A stretch of DNA of 37,275 bases from CAJAUT01 sp043809365 (GTDB taxonomy: Bacteria > Patescibacteriota > Microgenomatia > UBA1400 > UBA12108), in assembly GCA_043809365.1 (NCBI GenBank), contig JAZDDW010000038.1, positions 1 through 37,275 on the forward strand, given 5' to 3'. Both the position numbers and the translations under genes were made by a program. Positions 21,727-30,005 of this stretch are shown here, in pieces (within the stretch, counting starts at the first letter, position 1; each line of letters begins with the position of its first letter). Under the pieces are notes generated by a model. That model ran no database searches. It was not told where the DNA came from and worked only from the letters and a program-made list of their open reading frames with translations.

Positions 21727-22824
21727 ATGAGAATCGAAGTATTACAGGAACAGTTGATTAAGGGTTTGGCGGTGGTAGAGCGGGCGGTGGCGACACGAGC
21801 CCAACTGCCAGTACTCTCCCACTTCCTTTTAGAAGCAAAAAACGAAGGCCTTGTGCTGTCAGCGACTGACCTGGAAATTGGGGTAAGGGTGGCTGTTGTG
21901 GCGAAGGTAATAGAACCAGGGACAGTCGCAATTCCAGCCAGAATGTTTAGCGAGTTTTTATCTTCAATCTCACCAGGTAAGGTGGAGATGAGACTGGAAA
22001 AGGAGACTCTGGTGGTGTCGGCCAATGCATATAGCGCTAGGTTCCAAACGATTCCGGCGGAAGAGTTTCCAAGGTTGCCGGAGATAAAGAAAGAGAGCGA
22101 ATTAGGAAAAGTGGAAGCCAAAGATCTAGTTTACGGTGTGGGGCGAGTGATATTTGCCAGCGCCCACGATAGTTTACGGCCGGTTTTAACAGGAGTACTG
22201 TGGGAAATAGGAAAGAGAAAGTTGCGACTGGTGGCAACGGATGGATTCCGACTCGGAATTGAAGAAATAATGATCGAGGGCGAAGGTAGGGAACTAAGCT
22301 TACTCGTCCCTTCGCGAGTGGTGGCAGAAGTGGTCAGACTCTCTTTGGAGGGGCAGATCACGGTCGGGCACCTACCCAGCACGAGTCAGATATATTTTAA
22401 AATGGGAGAAACGCTTGTGGTTTCCCAGTTGCTTGAGGGCAATTTCCCAGACTACACCAAGATTATACCCAAGGAATTCACATCGGAACTGACAATCGCA
22501 AAAGATGAACTCCTACAAGCGGTGCGGACAACCCACATCTTTGCTCGAGATAACTCGAATATGGTGAAGTGGAATGTTGGAGAAGGGAAGTTAAAGCTGA
22601 CCGCAACATCGCCAGAAAAAGGAGAGTGCTGTGCTGAAGTACCCATCCAGTTAATAGGAGAAAGTGGAGAAATTATTTTTAATGCTAAGTTTGTATTGGA
22701 TTATTTGGGGGTGGTGACGGGGGAGAAGATATGGTTGGGGATGGGGGGGAAGTTGGCACCGGGGATGTTTCGGGAAGTTGGGCAGAGGGCTGGTCAGTAC
22801 GTGGTGATGCCGATAAATGCGTAG
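21727..22824 (+). CDS. dnaN: DNA polymerase III beta clamp
   Basis: The 365-aa sliding clamp begins MRIEVLQEQLIKGLAVVERA and contains the usual landmarks: TRAQLPVLSHFLLEA, TDLEIGVRVAV, the central LRLVATDGFRLG, and the C-terminal RAGQYVVMPINA. It holds DNA polymerase on its template. AGAGGA upstream is its ribosome-binding site. The last 140 bases overlap the 3' end of the convergent VirB4-like gene, which is unusual. Confidence 0.97.
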   Translation: MRIEVLQEQLIKGLAVVERAVATRAQLPVLSHFLLEAKNEGLVLSATDLEIGVRVAVVAKVIEPGTVAIPARMFSEFLSSISPGKVEMRLEKETLVVSANAYSARFQTIPAEEFPRLPEIKKESELGKVEAKDLVYGVGRVIFASAHDSLRPVLTGVLWEIGKRKLRLVATDGFRLGIEEIMIEGEGRELSLLVPSRVVAEVVRLSLEGQITVGHLPSTSQIYFKMGETLVVSQLLEGNFPDYTKIIPKEFTSELTIAKDELLQAVRTTHIFARDNSNMVKWNVGEGKLKLTATSPEKGECCAEVPIQLIGESGEIIFNAKFVLDYLGVVTGEKIWLGMGGKLAPGMFREVGQRAGQYVVMPINA

Positions 22825-24652
22825 CCAATTTGGCGGTGAGGGAGCTCTTTTTATCCAGAAGTTCTTGGGGGTTGGTAGTGATGAGCTCGTGTTCTTCGGG
22901 TGAGGCAACTACCTTCATTGCCACATGGTTTTGGCCGGCGAAGAAGAGGGCCTCCCCCACCTCGGCAGTTAAGAGGAGGTGGCGCTCTCCTTGAGAAAGG
23001 AAAAAAGTGGTGCCCAACTTTTCAATGGCGCTACCACTTTGCTTCATGAGAACTTGCAGGCTAGAGTTGTTGACAATCGCCTTGCCATGGTCACTTTTTA
23101 AAAAATCTTCAACGTCTTGGGTGATGGTGGTCAACCCCAAGAAATATTTACGCGCGCGTTTGGCTATACTATAGAGGAAAGTGGCGGAGTCGTCTGACTT
23201 CATGAGATACCAAGCCTCATCTACGACAAGGAGTCTACGTTTAAGGTCGCGCTTTATTTTGGTCCAGATATAATCGAGAATAATAAAGATGGCGGTGGGA
23301 CGGAGTTCGTCTTGGAGATTTTTAATCCCAAAAACCGTTAGTTGATTCCCAAAATTAATATTACTCTTTTGGGAGAAGATTCCCTGGAAAGAACCCTTGA
23401 CATATTTCTCCAGTCGATCGGCAAGACCACGGCCGACGGCCTCTTCCATGCCGGTTAAGACTTTATAGAGGTCTTCCATAAGGGGGGGCTCGAGGGCGTG
23501 GGTGGCGGGATCACGGGAAATACCCTTCATTTGATAGGTGGTGACAAGGGCGCGGTCAAGTAGAGCTTCTTCTTGGGGGGACATATCGCCCACCATGATT
23601 TTGAGAAGGGAATGGAGGGAGATGATTTTCATGGCGAGCTCGTTTTCATCGGGTTCCTCTACCTGGGGGAGCTCAAAGGGATTAATGCGGTTGGGTGAGC
23701 TAAAGGAAAAATCAACGTAGGTACCACCCAAGGCCCCGGAGAGCTTGCGATATTCGTCTTCGGGGTCGATCACAATAACTTCTGTATCAAAGAGAAGGGA
23801 GCGCAAAATTTCAAGCTTGACCATATATGACTTGCCGGCACCAGATTTGGCAAAAATTACCATGTTGGCATTTTCGAGGGTAAAACGATCAAAAATGACG
23901 AGACTGTCGTTGTGTTCATTAATTCCATACATAATTCCTTCGTTGGCCGTCAGCTCACTACTAGTAAAGGGGAAGGTAGTGGCGAGGCTGGTCGTATCCA
24001 TGTTGCGGTTGATTTTTAACTTGTCGAGACCGGTGGGGAGAGTAGTTTTGAAACCATCTTCAATCTGGAGGGAGGCAGTTTTGGCAGAGATTAAGAGAGC
24101 ACCAAGAGCCGATTTGATGTGATTGGTCACGCGATCAAGAACGTCCTTTTTGTCGTCGCGAATCGTAATATAAAGCCCAAATTGAAAGAAGCGTTCGGCC
24201 CCTTTAGCCAGTTGTTCCTGGAGAGAGCGCGCGTCTTCGAGCTTGACCTGGGTATCAATGTTGATGATGCGGCCCCGCTGGATGTCTCCTTGTAACTCGG
24301 CTTCCATCTCGGCAATTTTCCGACGCAAATCTTCGATAACCCCCTTGCCATCAATGGGGTAGATAAACATGGAGATCGAGAGGGAGTGGGGGAAGTTGAT
24401 AAGAGGGCTAAGCCAGTTGGCGTTGACGAAGCGGGGGTAGCCAGCGACAAAGAGGGTGCGGTAATAAGTGTCGTTGATTTTAATGTCGCTGAAATCGACC
24501 TCGATCGCCTCTGGAGCAATAACATCTTTGACGTTGGTGGTACCTTGAGCAAGGACGGTGATGGCGGGAGAGACAGTGGGGCCAGACCCCGCCTGTGGCG
24601 AGGTCTTAGCTCCGCTTCGATTTTTGCCAGCAAAAGGAAAAGGCAGGTTCAT
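22685..24652 (-). CDS. VirB4/TraC-like T4SS ATPase
   Basis: A 655-aa ATPase that powers type IV secretion or conjugation. The N-terminal part (about 40-250) is the TraC/VirB4 N-domain; Walker A is AKSGAGKSYMVK with GAGKS at 271-275; Walker B is RRLLVVDEAWYLM near 480; later motifs include LGLTTITQDVEDFL and SSLQVLMKQSG. The last 60 residues are a Pro/Ser-rich tail (PETSPVPTSPPSPTISSPP) encoded opposite the dnaN 3' end. It is the last gene of a minus-strand operon with TraC-like, PrgI, Ig-like and VirB6-like genes. The 5' end is preceded by a short repeat and no obvious Shine-Dalgarno. Confidence 0.92.
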   Translation of the reverse strand: MNLPFPFAGKNRSGAKTSPQAGSGPTVSPAITVLAQGTTNVKDVIAPEAIEVDFSDIKINDTYYRTLFVAGYPRFVNANWLSPLINFPHSLSISMFIYPIDGKGVIEDLRRKIAEMEAELQGDIQRGRIINIDTQVKLEDARSLQEQLAKGAERFFQFGLYITIRDDKKDVLDRVTNHIKSALGALLISAKTASLQIEDGFKTTLPTGLDKLKINRNMDTTSLATTFPFTSSELTANEGIMYGINEHNDSLVIFDRFTLENANMVIFAKSGAGKSYMVKLEILRSLLFDTEVIVIDPEDEYRKLSGALGGTYVDFSFSSPNRINPFELPQVEEPDENELAMKIISLHSLLKIMVGDMSPQEEALLDRALVTTYQMKGISRDPATHALEPPLMEDLYKVLTGMEEAVGRGLADRLEKYVKGSFQGIFSQKSNINFGNQLTVFGIKNLQDELRPTAIFIILDYIWTKIKRDLKRRLLVVDEAWYLMKSDDSATFLYSIAKRARKYFLGLTTITQDVEDFLKSDHGKAIVNNSSLQVLMKQSGSAIEKLGTTFFLSQGERHLLLTAEVGEALFFAGQNHVAMKVVASPEEHELITTNPQELLDKKSSLTAKLATHLSASPRTDQPSAQLPETSPVPTSPPSPTISSPPSPPPNNPIQT

Positions 24653-24660
24653 ATAGCTAT

Positions 24661-24692
24661 AGCTTACAGCATACAGCGTACGGCGTACAGAT
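24661..24692. repeat. Short tandem repeat between TraC-like and VirB4-like genes
   Basis: TACAGCA, TACAGCG, TACGGCG, TACAGAT follow one another, a degenerate 7-bp array overlapping the end of the TraC-like gene. Confidence 0.65.
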
Positions 24693-25330
24693 TATTTGGA
24701 AACGTTGGGGGCAACGAGGGCAGTTTCGTAATCGGGTGAAGTAGTAAACTTTTGGCCTTTGACGGTGGAGTTATAGAAACTGTGGAAGAGTTGCATCAAG
24801 TTTTGGGAGTTGAGTTGGGTAGCGGTTAAACCGATACGAGTAAGCTGTTTAATAATATGGTCGCGCTTGGGTTCGAGGTCAGCCTTGGCTTTTTGGAGAA
24901 GCTCGTCGGTGATCTCGACTTTACCAGATAGCGTAACGAGTTGATAGGAGACAACGAGATAGAATTTTTTGTCGAGGACGTTTTGTTCGGTAATAGTTGT
25001 CTCAATAAATTGGCGATAACCACCCATTCTTTCTTTGAGAATGGGGTCGTGAAGTTTTTTTTCTTGGAGAGCGAGAAGTTCGAGATAGGCGGAAATATCT
25101 TTTTTGTCTGATTTGATGACAATTTGGATAGGGAAAGAGAGAGAGTTGAGGAGACCAGCATAGGCGTAGATGGTGGCATCTTGTTCTTCTTCGGATAAGA
25201 GTCCAAAGTTGATAGCGGAGGTTTGGATGACAAGGCTACAAATACCGGTTTTGAGGATCACAAGGTCGTCTTGGATGGTTTCGATATCAAGGTGGTCTTG
25301 AGTGGTGGCGATGATAATATTGTCGGGCAT
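24692..25330 (-). CDS. TraC-like T4SS component, 212 aa
   Basis: The N-terminal two thirds (HLDIETIQDDLVILKTGICS, then SEEEQDATIYAYAGLLNSL and SFPIQIVIKS) match a small domain commonly found beside PrgI and VirB4 genes in CPR bacteria and related to the N-terminal domain of TraC/VirB4. It has no ATPase motif. It probably binds the VirB4 ATPase or sits at the cytoplasmic base of the channel; this is inferred from context. The start ATG 25330 lies next to a TAAGTAT tandem array that may supply its promoter. Confidence 0.75.
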   Translation of the reverse strand: MPDNIIIATTQDHLDIETIQDDLVILKTGICSLVIQTSAINFGLLSEEEQDATIYAYAGLLNSLSFPIQIVIKSDKKDISAYLELLALQEKKLHDPILKERMGGYRQFIETTITEQNVLDKKFYLVVSYQLVTLSGKVEITDELLQKAKADLEPKRDHIIKQLTRIGLTATQLNSQNLMQLFHSFYNSTVKGQKFTTSPDYETALVAPNVSK

Positions 25331-25336
25331 GAGAAA

Positions 25337-25376
25337 GTATTAAGTATTAAGTATTAAGTATTAAGTATTAAGTATA
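25337..25376. repeat. Short tandem repeat, TAAGTAT x ~5, upstream of the TraC-like gene
   Basis: Five or more tandem copies of a 7-bp unit (ATTAAGT/TAAGTAT) ending in AGTATAGCGCAT, the same end as the array at 26401. On the minus strand its edge gives TAATAC six bases before the ATG of the TraC-like gene. Confidence 0.92.
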
Positions 25377-25381
25377 GCGCA

Positions 25382-26395
25382 TTAGGCTGAAGCGCGAAGT
25401 TCGAAGGGGGGGATGATGGCGTCGTTTACTACTAATTGCTGAGGGGCAAACTGAAGACCAGAGCGATCAACCTCAATGGTATAGGTACCGGGGGAGAGAG
25501 GGGTAGAGGTAAAGAAGCGACCAAGCGAGTTGGTTTTGATAGCGCGGGCCGGAACCCCGCCCTGATCGACGATCTGGACGATAGCATTTTCTACGAGTTT
25601 ACCGCCCAAGTCAACTACTATTCCAGTAACAAGATTGGGGAGGGTGGGGGCGGCGGGAAGAGAAATGGTTTTAATGGTGTTGATAGAGACAGTGGGGGCG
25701 TCGGCGTGGATGGTGGGCGCGGTAAAAATCACAGTGTTGGTGGGGGTGATTGGTGGGGTGGTGGAGGTGCTGACTGGCGCGAGGGTGGGGGGGGTGGAGG
25801 TTGGGATAGAGACGGCGTGGATGGTGGGGGGAGGGGTGGAGGTTGGGGCACGTAGCTTACGAATATGGACAGAGGGTCTGTCGAAGACAATAGTGGGGGA
25901 TTGGTTAACCACACCCTTAACTATAGTGGATGAAGGCGAGGAATTAGAAAAAAGGGCGTCAACTGAAGCTAGTTGAGCCAATTCGACAGCTGAGAGGTCA
26001 GGGATAGGAGCGGAGGGAACTAATTTTACAGGAGCTTTAATGGTTTTGATAACGGCATTGACATTTTCTTGTGAATGAGGGGAAAAAAGAAAAAACGAGG
26101 GGATCTTGTTAGATTTCTTCCAGATAAAGCGGGTAGGTTTGTAAATGGCGTGGAGAAGATTGATGATCCATTGATCAAGGGGGCGATCTTCGATGGGTAA
26201 AAAGGCAAGAGCAAAGCCGAGAAAAATGGAGAGGATGGCGAGGGGCCATTTGAAAAGAAAGATGAGGTTGCTCGCATAGAATAAATATGCCAAGAGGACC
26301 CCGCCCATAAGCTCGAGGAATTGTTTAAGAGTCATGTCGCCGACTAACCGGAATTGGTATTGGGTGACGTTTTGAGGGACGGGGTGCTGTTGCAT
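25382..26395 (-). CDS. PrgI-family membrane protein with carboxypeptidase-regulatory-like tail
   Basis: The N-terminal 110 residues match the PrgI family of gram-positive T4SS: NVTQYQFRLVGDMTLKQFLE, then two membrane segments (GGVLLAYLFYASNLIFLF; WPLAILSIFLGFALAFL) and EDRPLDQWIINLLHAIYKP. A long Thr/Pro-rich linker (about 180-260) follows, then a C-terminal domain of about 80 residues that looks like the carboxypeptidase regulatory-like (Cna B-like) beta sandwich: TGIVVDLGGKLVENAIVQIV, LGRFFTSTPLSPGTYTIEV. The PrgI part would be at the membrane platform and the tail may serve as a binding or surface module. Confidence 0.85.
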   Translation of the reverse strand: MQQHPVPQNVTQYQFRLVGDMTLKQFLELMGGVLLAYLFYASNLIFLFKWPLAILSIFLGFALAFLPIEDRPLDQWIINLLHAIYKPTRFIWKKSNKIPSFFLFSPHSQENVNAVIKTIKAPVKLVPSAPIPDLSAVELAQLASVDALFSNSSPSSTIVKGVVNQSPTIVFDRPSVHIRKLRAPTSTPPPTIHAVSIPTSTPPTLAPVSTSTTPPITPTNTVIFTAPTIHADAPTVSINTIKTISLPAAPTLPNLVTGIVVDLGGKLVENAIVQIVDQGGVPARAIKTNSLGRFFTSTPLSPGTYTIEVDRSGLQFAPQQLVVNDAIIPPFELRASA

Positions 26396-26400
26396 GAGTG

Positions 26401-26433
26401 AGTATTAAGTATTAAGTATTAAGTATTAAGTAT
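26401..26433. repeat. Short tandem repeat, TAAGTAT x ~4, upstream of the PrgI gene
   Basis: A second array of the same 7-bp unit, again ending AGTATAGCGCAT. On the minus strand its edge puts TAATAC six bases before the PrgI start codon. The two arrays flank the PrgI gene as direct repeats. Confidence 0.92.
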
Positions 26434-26449
26434 AGCGCATGGGAGAAAA

Positions 26450-27043
26450 CTACTTGACGAGAAATTGGTGAGTGGTAGGATCGAGGCCTTGAGACTTAAC
26501 CCAAGACTGGATTTGAGAAATGGCTTGAGCGGGAGTGAGAGCGCTAGTTTTGAGGGTAATTTCGAGGGTGAGGGGAGCAGAATAGATGACACGATACTCG
26601 GGGGTAGAGTAGGGAGTCTTTTGGGCCAGGGGATATTTATCTTTTAGTTCGAGATGGATTTGATCGAGGACAACTTGATCGGTTTGAGTGACTTTGGTGG
26701 TGAAGGAAAACTGGTGAAGGACAGACCCTCCAAGCTGGATGGAGAGGCGGTAAGTAGTGTTGGGAGAGAGGGGGGCAGAGGGGGTAAAGCCCAATTCGCG
26801 AGCAAGGATGGTGGTCGGGCGATAGGAGACTTCGGGCATGGAAGAAAGAGTGATGGGAGTATCGGGTAAATCATCGGCAAAGCGAAGAGTAATCTCGGGA
26901 AGGAGAGCAACCCCAATGGATTTATCGGTTGGAGAGGTGGAGGTCAGGTTGGGGAGGGAGGTGGGGCGAGTAAGAAAAAAAATCACCAATATTACTAGAA
27001 GGGCAAGGGGGAGGAGGAATCGCAGGCGAATATATTTTGACAT
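26450..27043 (-). CDS. Membrane-anchored Ig-like (Big_5-type) domain protein
   Basis: The 197-aa protein has an N-terminal membrane anchor or signal (FLLPLALLVILVIFFLT, about residues 9-25) and then a domain typical of Big_5/SbsA Ig-like folds: SPTDKSIGVALLPEITLRFA and SPNTTYRLSIQLGG. The C-terminal 70 residues are mixed and contain LDQIHLELKDKYPLAQKTPY. It has no lipobox Cys. It is probably located outside the membrane as part of the T4SS cluster. A ribosome-binding site AGGAG precedes the ATG. The function is not known. Confidence 0.72.
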   Translation of the reverse strand: MSKYIRLRFLLPLALLVILVIFFLTRPTSLPNLTSTSPTDKSIGVALLPEITLRFADDLPDTPITLSSMPEVSYRPTTILARELGFTPSAPLSPNTTYRLSIQLGGSVLHQFSFTTKVTQTDQVVLDQIHLELKDKYPLAQKTPYSTPEYRVIYSAPLTLEITLKTSALTPAQAISQIQSWVKSQGLDPTTHQFLVK

Positions 27044-27057
27044 AAACAGCTCCTATT

Positions 27058-29916
27058 CTAGTTGGGGACGAGGCAGCCCGCAACTTGGCTAATGGGAATA
27101 CGACTATCGGCACTGACACAGCCGCTACAGACTTGATTGGCGTCGAGCGCACAAACTACATCTCCACAGTTTTCTTCTCCTACGATGAAAATATGGCCGG
27201 GAGCCCCATCACTGCAGGTGCCACTACTGGCAAGCATACAAGGATTGCCGGATTTGATGCCACTTGTGCCGGCGACATATTTCCAACCAGCAGGGGAACC
27301 ACCAATGTAACCACAGGCGTTGTTGCCGACGAGACTCCCTCCACCACAAGCGATGGAAGCCTGGACAAAACCAACACATTGAAGGTAGGTAAAACTGTTG
27401 GCCGACTGTTCAATAATTTCGGCCACATCAGGAGCAATGGTTTTGGCGATCAAACAACTAACGGAATTGGTTTGGAAGTCAGAGCTGGTAACCTCCTGAC
27501 CGTAACATTCAGTCAAATATTTGACGAGACAGCTAGCGCAAGATGCGGTGGGATTGCCCCCACTTTCATTATTTTGGTCGCAAACGATCGAAGTAAAAAT
27601 TTGGGTGACTTTGGAGTCGAGACCGGGGATGGTTTGGACGGAGAGGTGGTAGAGGAGGGCAAAACCGGCAAGAAGCCCACCCGCCCAGGCAAAGGCCAGA
27701 AGAGCAAGTGAGAGAAGAGAGCCAAAGATGATTGCCAGCATGAGACCAAGGGGGATGGTGGCAATAGTGGCGCCGATGCCGGCGATCCAGGCGCCGATTT
27801 TGATGATTTGCTGGCGGAAGTTAAGGTTGGTGAAGAATTCTTTGAAGAATTGGAAACCGGCTTTGAGAATGTCGACCACGAAAAGAGCGGCAGAGACGAT
27901 ACCCAAGACAGATCCAATCCCAGATATAATACCGACGAGAGCACCAATAAGCTTGGTGGTAGCACCAACGCCGAGTTTAAGAAGAGCCTGTCCGCCCAAT
28001 TTGAGAAGGAGTTTACTGCCAAGTTCGGCGGCCTTACCGAGGGCAGCCTGGCCAAATTTTTGGGCGGTAGCATAGCCGGCTTTTTGGGCAAGCCAGTTGA
28101 GACTACGGCCAACAATTTCACGAGCACCACTGTAAAACATTCCACCCAAGGTGTAGTCACCTTTGGCGTAGTTGCGGAAAATGGTTTGGGAAAATTTTCC
28201 GAAAATACTTGTGGTGCCACGTAGCCGGATGAGTTGTTTGTGAACCCACCCCTTTTTGAAGTTGTGCCAGGAATCAAAGGCCCAGCCGGTGAGGTTGAGA
28301 AGAGGGATTTGATGTTCCTTGCCACCAATTTTGATTTTGAGAATGGCTTTCTCGGCGAGTCCGTCATACCACGCGAAACCCTTGCGAATGGCTTTTTTCC
28401 AGGGTAGGTTTTCTGTGAACTCGAACCACTTGTCGTAAAACCTGGCTTCTTGTTCGTGAATTTTGTCTGACCAAGCCGAAAGTTGACGACCAACGTGAGA
28501 GGCATTGACGAGACGACGGTCGGCGCTTGAAGTTAAAGGAAGAAAATAATTTTGGTCTAGGAATTGACGGGCATGTAGAAGATGATTGTAGTTGGGGGTA
28601 GGGCTAGAAGACTCTTGGTTATAGACGTCTGCCAGGGTGGCGGCCGGTACTTGATCTGGGCGAGACTGGTTGTAAGACTGAATAAATTGCGCGATGGATT
28701 GTTGATGAGCCGTTGGATCGGTGGGGGTGGACGTGAAATCAATTCCGCGGGCAAGGAGTTGACGCTCGAGCGGGTTGAGACGGAGAGAGAGAAGGTTAAC
28801 ACGAGTCTCCGCAAAGCGATGTTCGAGGGCGACAGCGATCGGAGTGTTACCAAGCTCGGTAATTAATTGTTGGGTGGTAGCGTCAGAGAGATTGAGGGAC
28901 TTGGCTGCATTGGTAATAAGGATGGTGGCAGAAATTGGAGTGGTAGAGTAACTATCTTTGACTAACTGACGGAGAATGGTTTGGGTAAGGACCCCTTTAT
29001 CCTCTTTGCTCATGGAAAGCGTGAGATGAGAGGACATGGCGGAAGCGAGCTGTGACTTGGAGGGGAGGAGAAGATCCATGGCCAAGGCAGCGCGGTTTTT
29101 GCGGTCAGCTAGTTCGAGAAGAGAAACTTGGTTACCGTCAAGCTGATTGGCGGAAACAATGTCGGTAACGAGAGTAGCGAGGAGGGGGAGTTTGTGTGGG
29201 TCACGGAGAGAAAGGGAAAGCGTGGAGAGATCGGGGCGGGTAGAGTGGAGAAGCTCATCAAATTTTTGCGCAACTTTGGCGGCTTGAAGGGTAGGGTCAT
29301 TTGGGGCAGTGGCTGCGGCAGTACGAAGCTCGGATAAATTATCGAGAATAAAATCCTCGACCTCTTTACGGATGAGGCGTCGTGGGTCGATTTTGGAAAG
29401 ATCATCGGGGACTAGTTGTGCGAGAAGCCCCTGTGCACGATTATGTTGAAGATAGGAGCGGAAGTGAAGAAGGGCCTTGTTGTAATCTGTGATTGCCTGG
29501 AGAGGGTCAAACTTGGCGGTTTTGGGAACTTGGTTAAGCAATTTGTCGGCGCGATATTTTTCGACTAGTTCGATACGACTAGCGGTGACGAGTTTATTGC
29601 TATCTTTGACACGAAGCTTGAAAGCATTGCTGACACGATTGAGACGTTTTTTGAGAGGAATATTATTATTGCGGAGAAAAGCGAGGTCGGCCTCATAGAG
29701 GAAGTTGTGAGATTCACCCCAGTCGGCGATGATTTCGAGTGCGTCGGTGATGGGGAGAAACTGGGAATCATCGCCCGCGGGGAGGGGGATGGTCGCGCCG
29801 GCGGCGGGAACGCGGACTTGATCTAGTTCTCCCAAAAGATAGTCAATGGTGTTTTGATTGACGCCATAGAGCTTGAGGAAGGTGAATTGGTCGATGCGGG
29901 TTTGGGTAATGGCCAT
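27058..29916 (-). CDS. VirB6-like membrane protein with C-terminal CHAP-like domain
   Basis: A 952-aa protein with three parts. Residues 1-590 are soluble, helical and unfamiliar. Residues about 600-760 contain several membrane segments (LIGALVGIISGIGSVLGIVS; IGAWIAGIGATIATIPLGLM; LALLAFAWAGGLLAGFALLY), in the position of a VirB6/TrbL-like channel subunit. The last 110 residues look like a CHAP-type cysteine peptidase/amidase: YLQCVGFVQASIACGG with the Cys, GAPGHIFIVGEENCG with the His, then ALDANQVC. A peptidoglycan-cutting tail would help build the secretion channel through the wall. The region also has many extra Cys. TGC-TAGAAT six bases before the ATG supports the start. Confidence 0.82.
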   Translation of the reverse strand: MAITQTRIDQFTFLKLYGVNQNTIDYLLGELDQVRVPAAGATIPLPAGDDSQFLPITDALEIIADWGESHNFLYEADLAFLRNNNIPLKKRLNRVSNAFKLRVKDSNKLVTASRIELVEKYRADKLLNQVPKTAKFDPLQAITDYNKALLHFRSYLQHNRAQGLLAQLVPDDLSKIDPRRLIRKEVEDFILDNLSELRTAAATAPNDPTLQAAKVAQKFDELLHSTRPDLSTLSLSLRDPHKLPLLATLVTDIVSANQLDGNQVSLLELADRKNRAALAMDLLLPSKSQLASAMSSHLTLSMSKEDKGVLTQTILRQLVKDSYSTTPISATILITNAAKSLNLSDATTQQLITELGNTPIAVALEHRFAETRVNLLSLRLNPLERQLLARGIDFTSTPTDPTAHQQSIAQFIQSYNQSRPDQVPAATLADVYNQESSSPTPNYNHLLHARQFLDQNYFLPLTSSADRRLVNASHVGRQLSAWSDKIHEQEARFYDKWFEFTENLPWKKAIRKGFAWYDGLAEKAILKIKIGGKEHQIPLLNLTGWAFDSWHNFKKGWVHKQLIRLRGTTSIFGKFSQTIFRNYAKGDYTLGGMFYSGAREIVGRSLNWLAQKAGYATAQKFGQAALGKAAELGSKLLLKLGGQALLKLGVGATTKLIGALVGIISGIGSVLGIVSAALFVVDILKAGFQFFKEFFTNLNFRQQIIKIGAWIAGIGATIATIPLGLMLAIIFGSLLSLALLAFAWAGGLLAGFALLYHLSVQTIPGLDSKVTQIFTSIVCDQNNESGGNPTASCASCLVKYLTECYGQEVTSSDFQTNSVSCLIAKTIAPDVAEIIEQSANSFTYLQCVGFVQASIACGGGSLVGNNACGYIGGSPAGWKYVAGTSGIKSGNPCMLASSGTCSDGAPGHIFIVGEENCGDVVCALDANQVCSGCVSADSRIPISQVAGCLVPN

Positions 29917-29922
29917 AGAACT

Positions 29923-29931
29923 ATTCTAGCA
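29923..29931 (-). promoter_or_regulatory. Extended -10 promoter of the T4SS operon (leaderless)
   Basis: The minus strand reads TGC-TAGAAT, six bases, then ATG 29916. This is the likely main promoter of the operon that runs down to the VirB4-like gene. Confidence 0.65.
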
Positions 29932-29962
29932 GGTGGGTGTTCAGATTATATCTCTTTTATAC

Positions 29963-29976
29963 TTGACAGTTGACAG
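29963..29976. repeat. Two TTGACAG units serving as -35 candidates
   Basis: The 7-bp unit TTGACAG occurs twice in tandem. The second TTGACA (29970-29975) is well placed as the -35 for the gene at 30006. Confidence 0.65.
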
Positions 29977-29999
29977 TAAAGAGTAAACGATGATAGTAT
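29970..29999 (+). promoter_or_regulatory. Promoter of the wHTH-phosphoribosyltransferase gene (leaderless)
   Basis: TTGACA (29970-29975), 18-base spacer ending TGA, TAGTAT (29994-29999), six bases, ATG 30006. No Shine-Dalgarno is present. Confidence 0.7.
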
Positions 30000-30005
30000 A
30001 TTAGA

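Noticed and set aside
25436..25976. Glycine-rich plus-strand open frames opposite the PrgI gene
   Set aside because: They are antisense shadows of the Thr/Pro-rich linker of the PrgI protein and have no start signals.
11619..29916. Clear GC-skew switch at oriC
   Set aside because: By eye the plus strand looks G-rich on both sides in several places; without a calculation no reliable statement can be made.
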